Assembly: GCF_037975245.1 (NCBI RefSeq)
Contig: NC_092573.1
Span: forward strand, 678,001-742,000
From: Apostichopus japonicus
Lineage: Eukaryota; Echinodermata; Holothuroidea; Aspidochirotida; Stichopodidae
Length of the DNA: 64,000 bases
Direction of reading: 5' to 3'
The notes under the pieces were generated by a model. That model did no database searches, was not told the DNA's origin, and saw only the letters and a list, made by a program, of their open reading frames with translations. Shown piece by piece: positions 51,798-63,493 of the stretch. A program made the translations under genes and the position numbers. Every line of letters begins with the position of its first letter. Position 1 is the first letter of the stretch.

Positions 51798-51803
51798 AAT
51801 AAA
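51798..51803 (+). other. candidate polyadenylation signal
   Basis: AATAAA followed by a T-rich stretch; about 1.56 kb after the PHM stop. The AATAAA at 51187 is an alternative. Confidence 0.25.
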
Positions 51804-54168
51804 ATGTCCAACTCTCAGAATATATCTTTCTCATTATTTGAAATGTATTTAATTGTAAAGTTGTGTGGGAAGGGTTAATTTCCGTTATTGATATCCGAAT
51901 TACGTCTGTGAGAGGAGGTGGATTTGAAACGATTTAAATCTTAACCGCAAAGTCTGCCAAGAAATACAATTTATTGAAATGAAGGTGTTACATAAACGAA
52001 AGGAAATATTTTGATTAGCTAATTCGTTTACCATCTGAAATAAGCAGAGCTTAACCAATAATTCGGAAATCGTCTGTTAATCAATACAAGGTTTATACAC
52101 AAAATCGTTTGATAGAAATGTAAAAGATAAATTGGAAACGGGGAATTCTCTTTATGAATACGTATATGCAGTAGCCCATACAAATCCTCGGACCTACAGA
52201 CAAACCCACCCACGAACGAAATGCTTGATGGAACCTTGGCGACCTCAACTTGAAGAGGGAAAGTTGCAACATAGCATGTTAATCCGGGTTGAAATCTAAG
52301 GATTGCTGTTACGTAATATCGGGATTAGCAATGAGAATCGTCAAGGGATCATATGTAGATGACCAAAAGAATGAAACTTTCTTTGAAGATAAACACAGCG
52401 GTGTGCCCTCTTTTAGAATTCTTCATGAAAATGGTCAAAACAATCATTCTTTATGCCCATATTTCCCGGTCCCCAGGCCTGTTCCCCATCTGAACAGCAG
52501 TCATCTCCCCTCCCTCCGGTCAGGCTTTGATATGCGACAATAATATCAAATACAAATCATATATCTTCCTGATAAAGTTCGCACTGTGGAATTCTAAAGA
52601 GAATTATTCGTGCTTCGTGTGAGGTTTCTATAAGTTATAATTCAGTGACTAGAGAGCAATGTATATAGTAAACTTACCTTACTTTGATGCCACATGCATG
52701 GATTGGCATGTGAGTTGTAAGGTTGCAGGCCAAGTCACTGCATGTATGCAGGGAGCTGCCATTGCTTTCAGTGCAAGGGTCTCGACCTTTGACCTGTCGT
52801 AGCAGGTGAAAACTCGGGCGTGTACTTCGAATACGTCCGGCCTTTTGCTATCAATCTTTTGAACTGTGAGGTGATAAGTTGTTTTGACCTCAAATTTTAA
52901 AATGTTACAAAAGAAAGTTTCCAACAGTAATTTCCTAACATTCACACTGGTTTCTCAGACACGGAGATAATTAAATACCTCAGTGAGGGGGAAATTCCTT
53001 GAGAGAAACGATAAGCATATAGTATGTGAGAGCAATGCCATGGTCACCCGCATCTTATAATGGTTGTTCCTTCACAACTACATGCATGGTTTTCCAACCA
53101 AACAGAAGAACCTTCAAATATATGCAATTTATATGGAAATATTGCTGCATTGTTAGATACGATATTTATTTATGAAGTGCTATAATCCATTTAATATTAT
53201 AACTCGCCAAACAATACCAATTTCAGAGACATTGATGAAATTGACAGCAAAAGTGAGAAAGTTTAAAAAGAAAAAGAAAACTATCAAAAAGATAATATGA
53301 TGGCAATCGCAAGCGGTCATAAAACTCTCAGAAACAGACTCCAGAGTATGACATTAACCAATCAAATCAATCAAATAAATAAATAAATAAATCATTCAAT
53401 CAAAGGCACATGTATCAAAGATAGATGGTCAGTATCTAACATTTTTTCAAAATATATTTAAACAAAAGTATAAGCGAGAGTGTCATTTTTTTCTTCTGTC
53501 CATAATCACATGATCCTACTTTCTATGAATGAATTTAGACCAATAAACCTTTGTTTTTAATTGGTTTTCATTATACGCAGAAGATGTTACTCCCATTTAT
53601 AATGTAGTACATTACTTCACACAGTGATAAGATTACTTTGTTTACCAAATAGTTCTAATATAGTTCGCGTCACCAACAACAGGAAGCGCGAAGTAGACGA
53701 AGCATGATGATAATTTATTACTGAAGTGTTGAACAAGCTGTTTAATCTATTCAAATCGATTATCGACTTTTCACTTTAACCTAATTGACCTATTGTGCAT
53801 TTTCAGAGGAAGTATATGTAAACTAGTGTTTAGAATGTTACTTCTTTACCTCACCAAACTTTACTTCCAAACATGATAATGATTATACCATTTTGACATT
53901 GAGTTCAACATCACTTGAACATTTACTTTGATACGCATCCTGGGCTTCATCCACATATTGGGATTCAGGCACGATCTACACTAAGGTGCATTGACTGGAA
54001 GTGTTTCTATTTATTAAGGTGTACACCCTTGTCTCCAATATGATAGTTGGTTCTGAGAGATCTGTGTAGATCATATATAACCAGTGTATTATATATATTC
54101 CGTGGTACAGTCCATGTCATAAAGCTAACATTACAAAAACAAATTGTAATTCATTAACGGAGCATGGA

Positions 54169-54399
54169 CAGAGACGTGACTCAAGTGTGATGGTTGGGGG
54201 GGGGGGGGCTCCGGATCATTAGGGGCCCTCGAGCCTCAAAAAAACACGATGCGCATAATAACAAGATATGACTGGATCAACACAATCAAGAATATATTAT
54301 AATCGATTCTCACTGATCAAGTGTGGTCTCGCAATTGGGTCAGCAGAGCCATCTTATATATGTGAGCCCCTGGACCCCAAGTTAATCGTTACGTCACTG
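54169..54399. mobile_element. hAT-like element (CAGTGACGTAAC ends), decayed
   Basis: 231 bp with ends CAGAGACGTGACT and, inverted, CAGTGACGTAACG, and an internal G tract followed by GGGGCCC. No matching 8-bp flanks seen, so it is judged on its ends only. Confidence 0.5.
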
Positions 54400-55100
54400 G
54401 TTGGGAGGGTTCGATCTGGCACGATAGAAAAAGTGCTCCCCTAATCGCATACATAAATGTAAAGGTATATATAGCGTTATCCATATCAACCCCAGTCGAC
54501 CTTCCACCTGTAAGAATCTCTACAATTTTGTGTACAGTAGTTTTATATCTAACCGCCAAAAAGATTTGCCGTCGTAAATGGGGTCATGTAAGATTAAAGA
54601 GAGAGGGTTATACGAATAGGCTATACGTTGTAATGATGGGGTGCGGAGAAGTGGGGGTGGGGGTAGCTGGCAGGTCGAATAATCTGGCGAGTAATAAAGG
54701 TAACATTTTAAACCGCTAAAGATTTTGTATTAAGGCTGGATATTTTTCTAGCTACGAAAACATAATATGCCTACCAAAGATCGCGACAGGAATGATGGTA
54801 TAAGGTATGAGGTTTGAGAATGAAACAAAACACTATGGCCTACATTTCATATACAGGATACAATTTTATTTTTGTGCAGCAATTAAACTGTAATTAACAC
54901 TCTAATTAAGAGCAATCAAATGTTCATAACCATACAGACCTCATGGTTGGGTTGGTTGGGGAGGGGGGGGTGGGGGCTTTGGTTCCCCATCCATCACTGC
55001 CCTACCTCAACCGTTTACTATAAGGGTCCTTATTTACACAGTTATTAATACTCAACGAAATCAACGTTAGATGTGAAAGTAAGACAAATCATAGGCGTAG

Positions 55101-55170
55101 GAACAGGAGGCAGAAAGGGCTGTTTACCCCCCCCCCCCACCTATGAACAGGAGGCAGAGAGGGCTGTTTA
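55101..55170. repeat. 44-bp local duplication around a C tract
   Basis: GAACAGGAGGCAGAAAGGGC then TGTTTA at 55101 and again at 55145 (one substitution), separated by poly-C. Confidence 0.93.
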
Positions 55171-56009
55171 ACCACCCACCCCCCACTCCACCCCCTACGA
55201 TCCAAGTTTTTAACTAGCGATGACAGTGCTTGATCGTTTACATTAGTACATTAAGGGCCAGGCAATCAAAATAGTCAAGTCTCTATAAGTCTCTTCGACA
55301 TAGCAGTATCAATTTCGATACAAGGCTGCAATTTCGACGTCTTATATAAAAATGTCGTCACGAATAGTCACAAGTCTGATAAAAAAAGTCAGATATATTA
55401 TATCGAAGTTTTAGAGTAAAAGTAGAAATTTCAGGCAAAGATCAAGTAATTGCTCTTTTGAGATAAAAATAAATAAATGTCGTAATTTCAAGAATATGTC
55501 GAAAATGTAACATAAAAGCCACATCTCTGTAAAAAACCTCAGTGAGAAATATTTCCAGCCGAACATGATGTTGACGACTATTATCATCTAAAATTAACCA
55601 ATATATTTACTTCTAACTGCACATATATGGCACGTTATACAGCGTACAAGTTTGACTCGAAACTGAATATCTGCAAATTACCATAGTCTAAAATGTGTCT
55701 ATCAAGGGGCTTCTACCGCATTCCACGCTATCTACCCCCCTCGCTCTCCCCAACCCCCTTCCCCTTCGCTATTCCCGCCCCCTTCCTCTCCGTACGATCA
55801 ACCAGCTCCATACCAAGCGTTTGTTAAACCAACCTCGATTTGCGCTGCGCTGACCTCTTATCAGCGTGTGCTCCATAGCAACGTAAATACTGTTAAAAAG
55901 TTATCAATACGATAGGCCACATTGTATATACAAAAGTAAAAATTGCATCGTCGATGCGGTTATGATTGGCCTACCGATGCGCATGCGTGAAACCCTTTGT
56001 TGAAAGACA

Positions 56010-56016
56010 TATAAAT
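56010..56016 (+). promoter_or_regulatory. probable TATA box of the lectin gene
   Basis: TATAAAT 92 bases before the ATG, with an initiator-like TCATTGG about 30 bases downstream. Spacing is as expected for a TATA promoter. Confidence 0.45.
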
Positions 56017-56101
56017 GTATCTTGAAAGGCAATTACAGTCATTGGAATAAATTGACCAAGAAGTCTCTCATAAAGTTTTACCTGTCAACGAAGCAGTTAT
56101 T

Positions 56102-56202
56102 ATGGCTTTGCGGATAATTATCAGTATTCTTGCAATTTTTCTTGTTGGTTCTTCTGCGGAGTGTCCTGCTTTTTGGACCAGATGGCGTGATAACTGTTAT
56201 AT
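56102..56202 (+). CDS. lectin exon 1 (signal peptide, first Cys pair)
   Basis: Encodes MALRIIISILAIFLVGSSA, then ECPAFWTRWRDNCY; ends in phase 2 at GTAAGT, exactly as the paralogous exon at 63399. Confidence 0.93.
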
Positions 56203-58325
56203 GTAAGTATATATATAAGACCCTATTTGGAAAAAGGTTTCAAACTTTATCATGCTCTCTGCTTTATGAAACTAAAATGCTTTCTGAGATTTTTTTTCCG
56301 TCATAAATGTTGTACTGTTTATATACAATATATAGTTTTACCATTGTTTACCGTTGTTATACCATTGTTATACCATTGTTTGTGTTAAACCATTGTTTTA
56401 TTATGTGAAGTCAGCATAGCCAATTTTTACCTTTCTAAAGTTGCATACATCATTCAAAAGAACCCGAATGAGAGAAGAAACATAGTAATAAATTCATAGT
56501 TATATAATTATATTGTTAATAGTTTAGTTATGTACCCATTAATATGAAGCAAGCACATTCAAGAAATAATACAAACAAATATATTCTGATTAACGGGAAC
56601 ATCATCCTCCTCCCATACCCCTACCCGCTACATCCGAGTCTAAACCATAACTAGCATCTGAAACGTGAAGAAAGGGATCAAATTCTTTACCGCAGATATA
56701 TTTTGCTTCTTTCAAGTTGGTATCGAGAGGGAAGGGGTGGGTGGGTGGGGGGGGGGGGGTTGGAAGAGAATATATTGTGAACTACTTAGCCGACGGTAGG
56801 GGAATTACTTTCAATACGTCGGAGAAGAGATAGACCGCACCTTTACAGATATAGGCCTAAATATAAACCTAATTTATAATCAATGAATGAACAGAATGAA
56901 CCATTAGACGTCTAAACTGCTAATGTTTTCCCGGGGGAAGGACCTCCAGACACCCCACCCTCCATGTAGAGTCAGATACACCGCGTCCTTTTAAATATCA
57001 TGAATTTGACCCTTGCCATTCAATAAAGGTTCCTGTCCTGCCTTAAATCAGTCGGCCGGGGACTTAAGTTCGCCACGGCCACCCTCACCCGCCCCCCCCC
57101 CTCACATATTCACCTTTTGAAATCCTGTGCGCATCACTGTGACTGGAACATATTCTTCATTGCAATTACAACTTGGCTCTGAGGTAAAAACGAAAGATAA
57201 TGTTTCTTTAAACCCATGATAGTCAACAATAAAACTAAAATAAAAAATTCATCTTGATTGACATGGTGGATATTTCTTTCTTTAAAATACAAAATATGTA
57301 ACTGCTAATAATTAATTATGTCTCTTTCAGAGCTATATATTTTTTTCTTCTATCAGGTACACAGGTACACCGGCGATGAATTGGGACGACGCTGAGAAAA
57401 ATTGTGTGCAAAATGGCGCCCATCTTGTGTCGATACACAGCGCAGAAGAAAACAAGTTTGTCTTAGACTTATGGAGAAAAAGCAGGGACGAAAATACTTG
57501 GTTTGAGGTTAGATTTATATTTGTAATGATTACATAATTGTATGATATACAAAGCATGTTGGCAGTCCATTTGGCTTATGAGCCAAACAACCGATTTCCC
57601 CCCCTAATGTGGCTGCGTTTGCAAAAGAATTTCTCTTACCGTCAGTTATTCTACGAGCTTGGTTTATAGGCTCAACAGATTGTTGAAAATGTTCTGGTGC
57701 CCTTCAAAAATAAAACAAGACAATTTCGAGGTTTTGTAGACGATTAGGTAAAGCTACAGCTTTACGTTATAGGGTGGATGAAACTATATAAGGTATTGTT
57801 TAATTCAATACAAGAATATCATTCCGAAGATCTATATAAATTTGTCCCCCAAAAACTCATTGTTGTTGAATCGATTGGAATCGTCCACCGAGTCCTAGTC
57901 CAAGTGGGTCCTAGCTCGAGCAAAGCTCGAGTCCAAACTCGTCGGAAATAAAGTCCGAGTTCCGAGTCCCAAAGATAATCGACTTGAGTCCTCTAACCCT
58001 GTACTTTAAAAACAACAATTTTCTTATTCATTCCCAGAGTCCCTTTTGGAAGGCGATGCGCAAAGCTTCACGAAAGCCATTTGTTTACATTGGGCTAAAT
58101 GATAGAGAGGAGGATGGGGTGTTTAAATGGACCGATGGAACGACCTACGACTTCGGACAAGATCATTGGCTGCCGAGGAACCCGGAGCAACAAAACACAA
58201 AATTAGCTCTTTTTGAAGATGGCGTGTTCATGTGGGATCGAAGGGGTAACATGGGCAAATGGAATGACGTTAACTCACGAAGTAGATTCCTGATCGGTCC
58301 ATCTGTCTGTAAGAAGGCAGTATGA
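56102..58325 (+). CDS. secreted single-domain C-type lectin, complete, 3 exons
   Basis: Exons 56102-56202, 57357-57507 and 58038-58325; 540 nt, 179 aa, phases consistent. Signal peptide about 1-19, then one C-type lectin-like domain: CPAFWTRWRDNCY, WDDAEKNC (Cys50), HLVSIHSAEEN, VYIGLND (100-106), FKWTDGT, and GKWNDV with WND at 159-161. Such proteins bind carbohydrates or other ligands outside the cell; in echinoderms they are linked to immunity and to biomineral or mucus matrices, which is a family statement only. Cysteines in the mature protein are 21, 32, 50 and 175, so the N-terminal long-form pair and the outer domain pair can form, but the usual inner pair is missing. The sugar-specificity motif (EPN or QPD) reads NPE at 132-134. 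A paralogue starts at 63399. Confidence 0.95.
57357..57507 (+). CDS. lectin exon 2
   Basis: Encodes MNWDDAEKNCVQNGAHLVSI to ENTWFE. Acceptor TATCAG; a TTTCAG at 57325-57330 lies upstream but would not keep the frame match. Confidence 0.92.
57888..57992. repeat. GAGTCC-type low-complexity tract
   Basis: Irregular GAGTCC, CTCGAG and AGTCCGAG motifs in lectin intron 2, just before exon 3. Confidence 0.7.
58038..58325 (+). CDS. lectin exon 3 (sugar-site region, stop)
   Basis: Encodes SPFWKAMRK, YIGLNDREEDGVFKWTDG, WLPRNPEQQN and GKWNDVNS, ending VCKKAV and TGA at 58323. Confidence 0.95.
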   Translation, partial: SPFWKAMRKASRKPFVYIGLNDREEDGVFKWTDGTTYDFGQDHWLPRNPEQQNTKLALFEDGVFMWDRRGNMGKWNDVNSRSRFLIGPSVCKKAV

Positions 58326-58500
58326 TGGAAATGCTTGCTAACTTCATCATTAGATTGTAAATAACAATAGATTATGACAAGAATGTGATGTGACCATGGA
58401 GAAATTGTAAGATACGTAGTTTAAAGTGTCATACGCAGCGATAATGGATAACCTCGTATGCAAATAGAAAGTGCTGTCTTTGTTTAAGGAGTACTACTAT

Positions 58501-58506
58501 AATAAA
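58501..58506 (+). other. candidate polyadenylation signal of the lectin gene
   Basis: AATAAA 176 bases after the stop codon; reasonable distance for a short 3' UTR. Confidence 0.5.
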
Positions 58507-58640
58507 TTAAACTATATATTATGTGTTTGGATACGAAAGGCAAATACCTGTCCTTCCTCTTAATGATTTTTTTTTTCCTTCTTCTTAAGATTAAAACAGT
58601 ATTTACTAAAAATTTGGGAAGGAAGTAAGATAACGATCGC

Positions 58641-58735
58641 ACACAACGGAATGAAGATTTTGCGGAGGTGTTTGTGGGTTACAGTATTCGATAGCAATAT
58701 TATACAATGTTAGTTAAAGAAGATAACGATTGCAC
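58641..58735 (+). repeat. dispersed duplicate, copy A
   Basis: About 95 bp matching 60110-60206. Contains GAATGAAGATTTTGCGGAGG and GTTACAGTATTCGATAGC, and is bordered on both sides by AGATAACGATYGCA. Confidence 0.88.
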
Positions 58736-60109
58736 CTTCCTTTCCGCCCTTACTTTCCCACATAGCTTGTATATAGTAAATATGTTAAAATGGCTTAGCT
58801 TACGTTTAATATAGTTATCTCAGGCGCACTACTTTGCGTGTGTGTTTGCGTGAGTGTGCACGTATATTACATTCCCTTAACACTTCCAATCTGTTGGTGC
58901 TTGAATACTGCGTTTGTACCCGCAAACCTTGCGGGAAGTTCAGGTTACTCTAAAACTAACTAGTTCACATCAAGTTAGGAATATTTTTATTCGCCGTGTG
59001 CAAAGGGTCCGGTCTGATCATGTTGTCGTGGAGGAAATGTCCAATCGGAAACAGTATATATGGTTCCTATTTGCCATTCCAGTGTCCTCCAATACATACC
59101 CCCGACGTATACTTATTTAGCGTGTTTTAGATAAACAATCGCAAATGGTGGCGAGGCTCATTGTTGTGTTAACGTTGGCATATGGAAGTAATAAGATGTG
59201 ATATAAAGCGACAGGATTTATTTATAGCACGATGAACCTTTACTCAGCTGTTTTCACTCATATGGTAACGTGGGAATGGTCTCGATATGTGACCTGTGGA
59301 GTGGGTGTAACCCTGGCTGAATTTTCACAAGGAGTGATAAGACATATAGGGAGAGCTATTTCGTTTTGCGAGATGGTGAAGCTTCGGCCGTTGTTATGGA
59401 AGGCTAGCAAGATCATGAGACGAGAGAGGAGGGGGAAGGGCGGGGTGGGGGGGGGGGCACTGCCATTTAGGCAAATGTGTGATGCTATACTTCCTATACT
59501 GTTACACCAGGTGGTGAGACCTTTGCATTTTCTTCTTTTTTCTGTTCATCTTTACATAGTGAAATTAAACAATAAGGTTGGTATATAAATATTATTACAT
59601 ACTATATTGTAATGTGTCATATTTTCTGGTAACAGAATATTTGCAAATGGCAATTTTTACCAATGAATAAAACCAGCGGACCGCAAACGTTTAGTCCCAC
59701 TACCCAAGAACTTCCCACTCCCCACCCTATAAAATCCCCTTCCCTACCCCACCCCACCCCACCCCACCCGAATCGATACTTAGAATGCATGAAAGCACGG
59801 AGCAGTGGACTACCAGAGAGTTGATATAAAAATTAATTAAGTTAATCTATCTCCGTCGCGGCAAGCTCCAAAAAACTGTAGATAATTTTGCCTACATCTG
59901 TGGAAAATCCCCTGGTCTCACCGAAATTATTTCGCGACACACTTTTGGGTCACGCAATAAAAAGTAAGTTTTCGGACCGTCGAATTAAACAAAGTAATGT
60001 TAAAATAAATAGATTTAACAGTCCTAGCCCTGCATGGTCGCCATATTTTCTTTTCGAACTCTTCCGAGCCCTAAGTATTGCATATGAAACAGTATTAACC
60101 ATTCGATAT

Positions 60110-60206
60110 CACAAATGGAATGAAGATTGTGCGGAGGTGATTGTGGGTTATAGTATTCGATAGCAATATACTATACCATGTAAGTTTAAGGAGATAACGA
60201 TCGCAA
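60110..60206 (+). repeat. dispersed duplicate, copy B
   Basis: Matches 58641-58735. In one frame it ends an ORF with KWNEDCAEVIVGYSIR and TAG, vaguely like the NEDC block of C-type lectins. Confidence 0.88.
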
Positions 60207-63200
60207 AATTTACTGTATGTCTCTTATACATTGTATCTTGGCCACGGCATGATCTTTTTACATCTTCGGCTTCGACCCCTCCCCTCCCCTCCCACACTGG
60301 TTCCTCCCCACCCCACCCCACCCCACCCCCACAAACATTTATATAACCAATGGCAGCAGCGCAAGAATCCTAAGATTTGGTATCAACTGAACTATTCAAG
60401 GAATTCTCGCAAGTATTGGTGTGAGATATGAATTATTGATACAGTGGCTATAACTTGCCTTTTCTTTCTTTTTTCCTAATTTTCTTTTTCTAAATAAGTA
60501 AAGGGACTCATCGAATGAAGTATTTTGTTTTGTAGTTGTCGGATTTCCTACAACCAATAACAGCACAAGTATTTTCGAATAAAATGCGATCTTTCAAACT
60601 TGTAATTATTCGGAAACGCTTAAGATACTCGATAACCTCATGATTAAAATTCCGTTTAGTCAATGGAGTGTCAATGAACTTCTTCATACTTCCTGCCAAC
60701 GCTTCATGTAATTGCAGAAACACATAGTGGAGTTAATACTTTTTCGGAAACAGAAACACTTGTTCAGTTTATTGCCCTGTCTGACCAAATGTTGCACACT
60801 TTAATGTCCCCTCATTAACACACATAAAAGCTAAATTCCATACTCGTTTGTAACATATTAACTCTTAACTTGAAAGAACATTCATTCATTCATTCACTCC
60901 CTCCCTCCTTCCTTTTTTGTTGTAAGGGAAGGGGGAACTTTTACGGTAATAATACCTGCAGGAGCGAAAATTGGTGAGGAAACTTTTCTCAGTGAGTTTT
61001 ATAGGCAACCTTATAATATATCGTTAGGAGTCTGGTGAACCAGGCATTGAAAAACAGCAATATCATTCACAAAATTAAACTTAACAAGAAAGAGGTCGCT
61101 ATTAAAATTCAAAAGTCTCAGTGTATAATTGTAAGGTGCCAGTTTCCCAGTTCCTCTGCCTGTAAATCATGATCACGCCCTCTACACACATTTGTCATTT
61201 TCCCAACAAAAAACAAAAAAAATCAAAACTACAGTTATGGTGTCGCACCAACAATTACCCCCATTGACTTACACACTAAACTCGCCACTTTCCAAGGCCG
61301 CTAGAGCATAGATAGAAGATTTCAACTGACATGTCCTACCCACCATACGATAGCTAATGGCTTGGGCTACCACAGTACATTCATACATCTTTTGCCACCG
61401 TATTCGTTTGAGCTAGAACAGCGCAATGTTTAGCAGAGTGCTCCCCAAACCATCTGCCAGCTCTCGCTGCAGAATCTTCATGTTTCACCCAAGACATTCT
61501 AACATACCTTAAAACACTACAATCCTCCACATTTTTAGACCATCAGTAGTTTATTTCATCCTCTTCAATATCCAAGCATCAGACAGAATGATAGTGACTT
61601 AGAAAATGCCGAAAGAAGTCAATACAGTAGGTTTCCTTTTAGGGCTATTTTCCGACAATGGTTAACCTTTCAGGAGGACTTGCACTACTCTAATTGTGGT
61701 GCTATACATTATGAAATGTTTCCCCGAAAGGTAATGATAGACGGTATTGAATAACTTACCACAGAGCCGTTTATAAAGCTCTGACTTAGCATTGATAAAC
61801 TCCTGATGTGTGACCTAATAAATTCACTTTGGCTTCGGCTTTGAATACAAAGGCTCTATATGCTGCGTGTTGAACGAATCTAACTGTAATAGCAACTACT
61901 GACTTTAAGATCCGTGTTGTAGTCATTGCCGACTTTGCAATCCGCCCAACACCCACCCCACCCCACCCCCTGAAAATCCTTTTAAAACAGGATAAATATT
62001 ATAGATGGATATATTCAAAGAAATTTATCGATAGAAACGAGGAAATTTTTTATTTCTGTTTCGCCACTTCTTCTAATACGTGTGAAAGTCATTTGTGGGT
62101 TTGCTACTTTTTTTTGTCACAACAGAGTTTTACTCCTGAAAATTACATCAACACACGGCCGATCGCCTTAGCATTTTAATATAACAGACGTGTCCACCCG
62201 GCATAACCTATGCTGCGTGTTACAATCGGGACGGAGTTATCATTATTATAAACTGATAATGATATAACCTGCCGCCATTCCAGTTAGTTAAATATGGAGA
62301 AAAACCGAATGGCTTGTATCTGTCAAGTGGATGGCTCCTGGATGTAAAACCCAAACCACTTTAGCAAGCTTCGAATCATAATTTGTAGACTCCATTTATT
62401 CTCATCGTCGTTATTGACTCAATCTTAGCACTGATCTCATTTGCAATGAATTGTACATTTTAGGAAAGTAAAGAAAACAATTGTACCAATGTAATAGGTA
62501 TTATACTAAACACATCGGTCTGTGGCACGAGCTGCCAGCGCCAATTATATCTAAATGGGTTCCGACAAATGTTGACTATTTTCTGCAGTTACTCTCTCAT
62601 TCTATCTGTATCTTTAGTAAACAAAATGACCAATTTAGTGAAACGATTTAATGTCAGGTTTACGTCAAAGCCATTACTTGTTATTTATTTATTTCTCACG
62701 TGGAAATTTTTTAACCCATGAACAGCGATTTTTTTTTTCCGTAAAAAAAATCTCATAGAACCCCAAAAGAGAACCATGCTACAAAAAACTGAATAATATA
62801 CATCGAAAAAAAAACAAATCTTTAAACTTAGAATTTCAAAAGTAAACGCAAAATCTTGCACTCATCTTGTTCAGAATTAGTATTCATGTGACGTGACGTC
62901 AGATGCCGTTATACTAACAAGTGGCGATTTTCCGTGCATGTGTTTATCGTTTACGTGATAAAATCAATAGATGAGATATAAGCGTAAAATATACGACACG
63001 TGACAAAAATTAAAATAACGTCTAATACAAGTACTCGTTTATTCCACAAAACTTGAAAATATCTGACCTTCAGTTAATTTTAAGACATAACTCTCAAATT
63101 AGCTGTTTGTTTTTCTCTCTCTCTCTTACTGTATTTTTTCGGCAAACTAATCGATTTCCATACAACCTTGCGTCACTTTGAACTGTATAGCTCTATAACT

Positions 63201-63398
63201 TCTTCAATTGCAAAACCATTGACATCCGATAATAAAAATCACATCCTGTAACCGGAACTAAAGTTACTTTGAGCTTTGACCTTCAAAATGTGCTTATAAT
63301 AACAATGACCGATTCCAGATTCTGGTAGAAATATTTTCATGATTCGGGCAGAGAAGTCGGAGTGTCTCAGTTTAGTCTTGAATCCGAAACATTTCAAA

Positions 63399-63493
63399 AT
63401 GGCGCTGAGATTATTGGTCCTAACTCTCTTAGTAACGGCCACGTATGCAGCCTGTCCGAGCTTTTGGACTGAATGGGAGAACAATTGTTACCT
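63399..63493 (+). CDS. second C-type lectin, exon 1 only (gene continues beyond the window)
   Basis: ATG followed by the signal peptide MALRLLVLTLLVTATYA and CPSFWTEWENNCY, then a donor (CT|GTAAGT) in phase 2. It matches exon 1 of the lectin at 56102 in length, cysteine spacing and splice phase (95 versus 101 nt), so it is a tandem paralogue. The mature start is more acidic (TEWENN versus TRWRDN). Exons 2 and 3 are not in the remaining 500 bases. Confidence 0.85.

Larger units (their letters stand above)
50238..56101. other. PHM 3' region and intergenic, no gene seen
   Basis: Candidate polyadenylation signals AATAAA at 51187-51192 and 51798-51803 could end the PHM transcript. The rest is AT-rich with G tracts near 54197 and 54961. 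Short ORFs (up to 105 codons) lack recognisable domains. Confidence 0.5.
58507..63398. other. intergenic between the two lectin genes
   Basis: No complete gene seen. Contains a duplicated block of about 95 bp (58641 and 60110), purine and pyrimidine tracts (59443, 59745, 60277) and AT-rich DNA. ORFs up to 118 codons have no recognisable domain. Confidence 0.5.

Noticed and set aside
52679-52945. 88-codon minus-strand ORF
   Set aside because: No domain, no signal peptide, no splice context; likely chance.
63239-63484. 81-codon minus-strand ORF
   Set aside because: Antisense shadow of the second lectin's first exon and 5' flank.
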